This document shows positions 10,011-19,000 of a DNA stretch of 22,546 nucleotides, one piece after another. Made by a program: the position numbers and the translations under genes. The stretch's first letter is position 1. Each line of letters begins with the position of its first letter. The notes beneath the pieces were generated by a model, which was not told the DNA's origin, made no database searches, and worked only from the letters and a program-made list of their open reading frames with translations. This stretch comes from Apostichopus californicus (lineage: Eukaryota > Echinodermata > Holothuroidea > Aspidochirotida > Stichopodidae): contig JAIPMN010002218.1 in NCBI GenBank assembly GCA_020650975.1, positions 1 through 22,546 on the forward strand, written 5' to 3'.

Positions 10011-13000
10011 GTAACGTTACTTTATTAATCTTTAAATAGTGTAGGATAACAACACTCTCCATGGTCAAACATTATATATACCTGACGGATATATTGTAAA
10101 AAGAACTCAATGAATCAGATAAACATGAAATATTCAAAACTATCCTCTGTTGGAATAAACTGGATATTCCGTCGACAGACATAGACAAATAATGCCGAAA
10201 AGAAGTGTGCTTCCTTGTTACACGATATGCAAAGTACTTTGGCTTCTGACTGGCACTCTTGTAATTCCTAGATCTCTTGTTCAGATCCCGTTGTAGCAAA
10301 AACTATATATATTTCCTCCTTTATCATTGCAAACTTGTTTATCATTTCTCAAACAAGTTTCCTTTGTTGATATAGTATAAAAAAAAGTGTTAGCAAACTG
10401 CTTATCCACTAAAGAGCCTGTGTTAGAGAGTGTGTAAAAGTAAGAGGGCCTGATGTTTCGATGAAGATGAAGATCCTGCTAGGATCGAAACGTCAGGCCC
10501 TCTTACTTTTACACACTTGATATAGTTTGATGTGAAGTTTGAACTATATTTCAATGGCACACCAAGGGACGGGAGGATGCGGTATCTGAGAGGATTAGAG
10601 AGTGAGAGAAGTGAGGCCTGTCCCAACTGGGTGTCCAGCCCCGGGGCTAAACACCCAGTTGGGACAATGTTTTACATACTGCAGTAGTGTCATGTCCTGC
10701 TTCAGAGCACTCGTATTGTCAGTACGAGCAGTATGAATATCATGTTTCTATCAGATCAAGGTTAGGAACTGTTTGTTCTGCCAATACCAGTGCTTTGAAG
10801 CATGGTATTGGTAAACAGTTAAGAGAGGTATTAGCATTATGAAATTTTCCCAACTGGCTGGGCTGGAAGAGAGGGGAACAGAGGGTGTGGTGCATCCTGT
10901 TCTCCTGTTGGAACCGTAGGATTGATATCATATTTCTTCACACGTCGAATATCATATTTATCTATAAGATTGTGGAAGGCCTCCGTTGAATTCGAACACC
11001 AGCTACACACCTGTCCAGACATGTTACGCTAGTGGGGAACGCATTGACTATGTATGTACGGGTGACCTGGGAGGACCTCCTTACAACCTCTGCGCCAATG
11101 GTAACTGGGGTCTACCGGCGCCAACTTGTGAAGGTATGACAAATATATAGATCAGAATTATCAAAATTAATTCATATTTTACCAGCCAGATTTCCGATCG
11201 TACTTTTTTGTTTTTATAAATTCTAATTAAATTTAATCATAAATTGATATTTCAATAATTTTGGAAGAAGTTTGTTACGATACAATGTTTCGACCAGATC
11301 ACGAGGGCCGTCCGACAATTATTTTGGCTAAAATCTTCAAGAAAGTCGTACCGTGGCCAGTGTTGGAGGCCTTTTCTCGTACGTTTAACTTGCATGTTGT
11401 AAAAATAAAAGGAAACGATCAACGGGACATAGGACATTCGTTTTAAAATATTACTAACATACATATTAATCAATCAGACACAAAAATTGTATGCAAAGTT
11501 GTTTAGTTTATCAAATCATGGAATTGATAGAGTCATTAACATACTGTGACTCGTTAACTTTAACGTATTGATTGATTAAGGACAAGTTTATTTATATGCA
11601 TTGATTAATTGCGATTATTACTTACACGACATCTAAATACAAACAAAGGTAAACACGTTTCTTGTAATGTCAATATTCTCACCTTAAGCAGCTTATTGAG
11701 AGAATGACTTGACTAATTATAAACCTATTCATACCATCCACTTCCTATGCGAGTCATCTCTGTAAATACAACACCTCTTTCATAACGTGGGGGCGTACCA
11801 TAGCTATTACAATTGGATAATGATGGCAAGACATATATTGTCCTGGGTGCATCGAAATGATGACCTTATACTTATGCAAGGGTTTATGCAATATGTATGT
11901 ATGTTGGTATATAGATGATGATAATAGATAATGGAAATATATATTGGAATTATTTAATATGATTATAATTGCGTTGATTATTAGACTGACTTCAGTCAGC
12001 TTGCGGCTATGAAAAGCCAATGATGGCTTCTTCGCGAGTTCCTGCTTTCAGGAGGATCTAAAATACATACAATACATACATTATAACGTGTACACACCGA
12101 ATTGAGTCGCACACGTGTCGCACGACGAGATTAATAAATGTTGGTATTCAATCGAGTGTTGAATGCCATCGGAGCAACTGCGCATGCTCTGAATGCCGTG
12201 CTTTGGGGATTTTATTTTGAGAGAGAGGAGGGGGGGGGGGGCGGGTGTCGGTAAAATGGATAAGCCAATGTGTGAACTACCTTCTGAAGATACATTATTA
12301 GTGTCCTAAAGAATTTTACTTTTTACATAAATATGATAATGTTGAATAAATCAGACGGCTCGATATTGGTCGTCATAACGTAAATTTGAATTTTGGATTT
12401 TTTTCCGTCTTGCTTAGTTTTCACATGTCAGCCCCCAGCCGTCGATGAGAACGTCAAGGTGGAACCATTACAAAGCATATATGACGCAAGAGAGGCCGTT
12501 ACGTTCTCCTGCGCGGACGGAGCTGATCTTATCGGACTATCAACAGCTACATGTGACTCTCAGGATACATGGACGCCAGCTACGGTGCCAATTTGTGTTA
12601 GTAAGTTACTTCGTTGTCGTTGTATAGATTTGTTTGTTTTTAGAGGGCGGGTTACATAGATGTGTCGAGAAATTATGCAGATATATGGTGTTCATATTTT
12701 TCTTATGCGACTTTGACATGTGACTGGAAACATAGTTACGAATTTACACCAGAGAAGTTTTGATGTTATTATTATGTTATATCGGCATATATATCTACTG
12801 TCAATGTATTGATATGATTCATTCATTCTAACGGTACTGACTTCTTTTACTTTGTTGCACGAAACCAAATGTTTTAACACATGAATGTACAATCTATATT
12901 GGTTTATGTTTAGTCAAGATCAACTATACACGTTTGTTGAATATTGCAAGAATAACATGTGTTTTAGGCAACCAACTGTCTTTAATATGTAATAATTCTT

Positions 13001-16000
13001 TATCAATCCATCAGCTGTCTGCGTGGCTCCAGATATAGATAATGGGCAACTAAACCCCATCAACGGTACCTTCAGAGAAGAAGATGCAGGACAGGTTACT
13101 TGTGATATCGGTTATTCGATGGAGGCTGGTGCTTCATCTTTAATCGTTTGTCTCGGGAATGGGACGTGGGATCAAGTACCACAATGCTTTTGTGAGTTGC
13201 TTCTTTATCTCTTAGTGTTGTTGTTTGTATGCGTGTATGTGCGTGTTGGATGTGGGTGTAGTTGGGTGCGAATGCGGATGTGAATGTGGTGAGGGGTGAG
13301 GGGGTGCATATTTGTGGGTGGGACTTGTAGGTATATACTATTCCATTCACTTAGACTATTTTGTTTTTATTGATGTGCTCTAGCATCTTGTACTATTCCT
13401 GAGATCTCCAACTCTAACTACCAATCGGGGAATACCCAAGTGGTCCATGGAACATCCGTTACCGTCCAATGTACCAATGGTTATTCCTTTAATCAGGGAA
13501 CAACCTTTGATGTAACTTGCTCCGATGGTAATCTGGACTCGTCCGTAGGAGAAATCCCCAGTATGTGCCACGGTGAGTATCCACAATGAACATCATGGCC
13601 TGACTTATGAACACCACGCGTAAAGCAACAGCACTTTAGCTTAGACCTAGCATAACCTAATTTGCATATAACAGCTATCTTTCGGCTAACAGTCCCATCA
13701 ACGCCATGGTAAATGCCACTTGTGAAAACGTCCTACTAAACCTCTTCAACGTATTCCTTGTTTACTTCTCAGAGGACTGTACTACCAGATTGGCTCCCGA
13801 GAATGGTAACGTTACATCTGGAAATCTCCATGGTGACTATGTTGAATATTCATGTCACACTGGTTACTACTTGGACGGTCCGACGTCTATGACCTGTAGT
13901 GATGGTGCCTGGAACCCGGATGAGTCTCCAGTCTGTCTTGGTTAGTATAACAAGGGGTGGGAAGGAGTGATTCCAACGTTCGTTTCTCGAGAGGCTGCAC
14001 TTCTTCATTCTGGTATATAAGCAAATGGGGAGGGCGGGGGGGGGGGGGTAGATATATCTTCGTTGTTAACTATTTCCTAGACAAAACATAGGGTACAGTT
14101 AGTAGCACCACGACAATGTTATGGCAATCGAGGGGGCAGCGCATATCTTGGGTTTCATAAATCAGTATCATGACCGGATGCATTTTGTTTTAAGAATTTT
14201 TTTGACATTTCAGTCATCCACACAGTCATAATAATAAAAGGATCTGAGTATCATTTCTTTCAAAAACAAATTTAAATAAATACTTAGCAGCTAATTATGT
14301 CTCTTTCTTTAATTAATGTGTATCCTGTAGTCGTTTGTAGCCCGCTACCTTTAGTACCGAACGGAATGGTTACATCGGTAAATGGTACATTAACAGAGGG
14401 CGCTGTGGCGTTCATATCGTGCGACGAAGGTTACTTCCTCCAGCCAGAGTATGCATATCTTATTTCATGTCAGAGCGACGGAAGCTGGGATGAAAGTCCG
14501 ACTTGTGTAGGTAGGTAAAATACATAGTTTAGTCGTGTGTAGGTAGTTAAAATACATAGTTTAGTCGTGTGTAGGTAGGTAAAATACATAGTTTAGTCGT
14601 GTGTAGGTAGGTAAAATACATAGTTTAGTCGTATGTATGTAGGTAAAATACATAGTTTAATCGTGTGTAGATAGGTAAAATACATAGTTTAGTCGTGTGT
14701 AGGTAGGTAAAATACATAGTTTAGTCGTGTGTAGGTAGGTAAAATACATAGTTTGGTCGTGTGTAGGTAGGTTAAATACATAGTTTAGTCGTGTGTAGGT
14801 AGGTTAAATACATAGTTTAGTCGTGTGTAGGTAGGTAAAATACAAAGTTTAGTCGTGTTTAGGTAGGTAAAATACATAGTTTAGTCGTGTGTAGGTAGTT
14901 AAAATACATAGTTTAGTCGTGTGTAGGTAGGTAAAATACATAGTTTAGTCGTGTGTAGGTAGTTAAAATACATAGTTTAGTCGTGTGTAGGTAGGTAAAA
15001 TACATAGTTTAATCGTGTGTAGGTAGGTAAAATACATAGTTTAGTCGTGTGTAGGTAGGTAAAATACATAGTTTAGTCGTGTGTAGGTAGGTAAAATACA
15101 AAGTTTAGTCGTGTGTAGGTAGGTAAAATACATAGTTTAGTCGTGTGTAGGTAGGTAAAATACATAGTTTAGTCGTGTGTAGGTAGGTAAAATACAAAGT
15201 TTAGTCGTGTTTAGGTAGGTAAAATACATAGTTTAGTCGTGTGTAGGTAGTTAAAATACATAGTTTAGTCGTGTGTAGGTAGTTAAAATACATAGTTTAA
15301 TCGTGTGTAGGTAGGTAAAATACATAGTTTAGTCGTGTGTAGGTAGGTAAAATACATAGTTTAGTCGTGTGTAGGTAGTTAAAATACATAGTTTAGTCGT
15401 GTGTAGGTAGGTAAAATACATAGTTTAATCGTGTGTAGGTAGGTAAAATACATAGTTTAGTCGTGTGTAGGTAGGTAAAATACATAGTTTAGTCGTGTGT
15501 AAGTTGGTAAAATACATTGTTTAGTCGCGTGATGTGCCTTTAGACTATTACTTGGCGTGCCACAATAGAATGTACCTTCTATTGTTTTATTTGAACACAT
15601 TAACTGTACCTCATTAGCGTGATGGACTGAAATCTTCTTCTTTTTTTTTGTCAGTCTGGGTTACATTTTTGTGATTAGCAACGAAAATCGCTGCAGTTCA
15701 CTAACGCTGTGCATCAAAAACATCTATCCTTGCTGACCAGTGTAATTGTTACTTACCTAAGCCATTGTTATAATTAAACGTATGTAAAAGAACCGCCTCG
15801 GATAAAGTATGGAAGTAGAGGGCTAATTTGGCGAGGGAATGGTACCAAGTTCCTTGCAAGAATTAATTCCTATGCACGCTTGGGTCCTCGGAAATCTGAC
15901 TATGGAAGCCCCGCTAGCAGTCAAAGGACCCATGAGCCTGGGAGCCGTGAACGATTCTAGAGAAGAGAATCTTTCGTGTATATGTATATTGAATGATCAA

Positions 16001-19000
16001 CAACAAACTAACTGTGAATTATAAAAACTGGAAAAGAGCAAAGCAATTGTATAGCTAGATCGTGATTCATACCAGTGAGGCCCAGGATTACGAAGCTCGG
16101 CGCTCTTTCACCTGAGCTATCCAATCCTTATGGCTGGCTGCGTTCCCTATTATATAATTTTTTTTTCCGATGGTCGCCAGTCACAAACCACAGTACCTTA
16201 CATACCGAGTTACTATAGGGATCACGCCCAGTTTGATAAAATATTTAATAATATACTCCCCAGACAGCGTCAGGGCTTGTAATCCCGAGGTCACAGACTC
16301 GAATCGTGTTCTAACCAAACAATTCTTTGCTCTTTTCCAGCAAACAGCATTACAGAGTAATGCAAAACGAGTCACAATGGAACAGGCCTGTGTGTAGAAC
16401 TGCATCATGCTAAATAGATCGTCAGGCAAGCTTATATATCGTCGCAAACATCAACACGGTAATACGTAACGATAATAGCACTAAGTCGTTTCTTTTGGAT
16501 TATTGAAGTCAAAACCTAATCGTTTTGTTTTGGTTTGCTTTTGATTAGCTCTCTGCTCTGCCCCGGTGATAGAAAATGGTCAATTGACACCAGCTAACGC
16601 CACATTCAAGGAGGGGGATGAGGCGTTTGTCACGTGTAAAGATGGATACATAATAGAGGGCGGGCTCTCGATCTCCTGCCAGAGTGATGGTACCTGGACA
16701 AACATTTCAAGATGTGTCGGTAAGATTTCCTATCGAGACTTTATCCAGAGAACAGGCAGAACTTATTATCTAAAAAGAAAAGAAAACATTTATCTGACCA
16801 TTTTGGGGCCACCCTCCTTCTCCCCCATCCTCCGTGACTGCGACACTGCTCTCTCTCCCTCTCTCTCTCGCTTTCCCTGAATTCTATACTTTGTAAAGGT
16901 CAACAATGTTTTTCTCTTTGTAGCCATCTGTTCAGCCCCAGAGATAACCTACGGAGACTTGTCTCCACCTAACGCCACTTTCACGGACGGGGACGAGGCT
17001 AGGGTCATATGTGATCCAGGGTACTCGATAGAAGACGGTTCGGCACCCACCATTACCTGTCAGAAGAACGGCACCTGGACTACGATTCCAAACTGTCGTG
17101 GTAGGATAACTTCTTAAGGAGTGCAATTATGTGTATATTAAGTATGAAGTCCGTAAGCGCCACCACCCTCGTCTCCACGCCCCGGGCGAAATCCCACATT
17201 AAAAGCGTGGGCCAGCGAATTCTATAACATAATGGCTTCAAACACACATATTTATATATCTCCCTTGAAAAAAATGGTTATGATAACTTGGTGGTATGGA
17301 ACATTTCTCAAAGTATAGGCAGTATATGGTTTAAGATTTCTACTATTTTGTACGATTGTTTATTCTTTTCTGTTCCGCTTTTTTACAGAAAAGACTTGCA
17401 CGATTCCCCCAGTCGAGAACTCTAATGTCGCGATGGGAATGACCATCAACCACGGGGAGAATTATACCATCGACTGTAACGAGGGCTACTCGTACGATCA
17501 GCGTACCATGTTCACGGTTGTGTGTCTTCACAGCGATCTAGATCCTGATGGCAGCGTTCCTGAGGCATGTTATGGTAAGGTGTGAACGTTACACCAACGT
17601 AGCGCTTTGGTCAGAATGCCCTTTTCTATTTGGAGATGCTAGGGTTTGGGGAATAGTCGACGGTAATTTATGTATTACATGTATCACACTGACCCCCCCC
17701 CCCCCATTCCCGCACACACACGCGCACGAAGTGGTGTGTTTTACATTCAGACTTAGGGACCCCTCCCCCTCTTTTTTCCTTTTATTCATTGTTCAAATCC
17801 ACGTACCCTTACTCTAACAATACACCTTAACAATGAAATTCTTCTGAAGATCGTGATTCCTTCCAAATGACGTCATATGACTGGGGAGTGCTTTGTTTAC
17901 GTCCGCGGTCAGTATACAAGTCAGTCTACAAATACCCCGTAGTACAGAAGTGCACATTAGCTTTAAGAAACTCTATACGGTGAAATAAAAGAAAAAAGGC
18001 ATATCCGCAAACGATGGTTACAACTGGGATTAATATATTAAACGTTTTATTACCCCATTGTGATGTGTTAGTCCCCGTATCTCTTGATACCCTACTCCCC
18101 ACCGCCCTTCCACCCTCCCCCCCCCCCCCCAACCCCCGAACCTACACCAGATATACCGTAGAGAGAAGTTCTGACATGGTTGCTGTTACAATACTATATA
18201 GTAAGGACAGGCAATCTGTTAACATTATCTCCTACAACAGAGAACTGTCCGCCTAGATTACCACCTTCAAATGGCGAGGTGACACCAGGCACACTTCATG
18301 GCCAAACTGTTGAATATTCATGTGACCCTGGATACGTTCTAAATGGTCCGTCTGCGTCTACCTGTAATGATGGGCGTTGGAGGCCAGGACCACCGCCTTC
18401 ATGCAAAGGTAAAAGAAACAAATGACAACACAGAGAAATTAGGACTGCTCTTTGAACAATGAATTAACATTTATGTGTACTATGTTCCTGCATAATTTGT
18501 AATTAGTGACAAATTTTGCTAACTTGCAGAAATTCAATTTTAACAGATACCATTTCTCCTCAAGAAATGTCAAAAGAAAGAACTTAACACCAAAAGACTT
18601 GTTACACAATTCAATATAATGATAGTAGGGTCCATAAGGCGGTATTTTCAGGCATAGTAATGGTACCTGGACAAGATTCCAAGATGTGTAGGCTTCCATT
18701 CGAGGCTCCAAGCCGAATGAAACAGCACCGTGAAGAGCCTTTATTCACGTATAACGATTACAAACACCTGGTGTGTTTTTATGGGCCCGAAGCTTTTCCA
18801 GAAGAAGGCAGAACTTATTTTTTATTTTAAAAAACGTTTTACTGACAAGTTTGGAAGGCATAAGAATATTTGAGGATAGGCAAACCCCTCCTCCTCCCCC
18901 ACGCCCCATGACTGCGCCAACTGCTCTCTCCGCCTCTCTCTCCAACTCTTTCCCTCCACCCACCTCTTTCTCTCGCTTTCCCTGAATTCTATACTTTGTA

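Larger units (their letters stand above)
10011..10968. other. First visible CCP-gene intron, with a run of five hairpins
   Basis: This 958-base intron holds no coding relic. Its middle part (10429-10820) consists of five consecutive inverted repeats, listed separately. Confidence 0.6.
11134..12417. other. CCP-gene intron with a structured segment and a G12 run
   Basis: This 1.28-kb intron shows no exon relic. It contains three adjacent hairpins (11984-12053) and a run of twelve G at 12230-12241 beside a GA tract. The frames at 11252-11473 and 11754-12020 have no family resemblance. Confidence 0.6.
15532..16548. other. Remainder of the domain 6-7 intron, with two SINE-like copies
   Basis: After the array the intron is unremarkable to about 16027. 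It then holds two tRNA-like elements in opposite orientation (16028-16130 and 16240-16340). The short frames at 15839-16024 and 16170-16447 show no family match. Confidence 0.6.
16689..18661 (+). repeat. Tandem cassette, copy 1 (about 1.97 kb)
   Basis: Measured from the GGTACCTGG of the alpha-prime exon to the same point in its next relic. It contains the alpha, beta and gamma exons and their introns. Exon starts are 465 bases apart (alpha to beta) and 852 apart (beta to gamma); copy 3 has 465 and 856. It lacks a stretch of roughly 100 bases after the alpha-prime end that copies 2-4 share. Confidence 0.85.

Noticed and set aside
9751..10014. Hydrophobic plus-strand frame that looks like a membrane protein
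   Set aside because: The Phe/Leu-rich part is the long pyrimidine tract before the acceptor at 9977. The sushi-gene frame is different.
11001..11133. Alternative acceptor ACCAG at 10997-11001 for sushi domain 1
   Set aside because: It would put the domain in the wrong phase relative to all other exons and remove the canonical first Cys (CGRPP).
14505..15531. CRISPR-like array
   Set aside because: There are no unique spacers. The whole 32-base unit repeats, and the context is a eukaryotic intron.
16058..16130. Functional tRNA gene on the minus strand
   Set aside because: Only A-box and anticodon-arm-like parts are recognisable. The acceptor and T arms do not pair, and a related copy with the same tail nearby points to a SINE.
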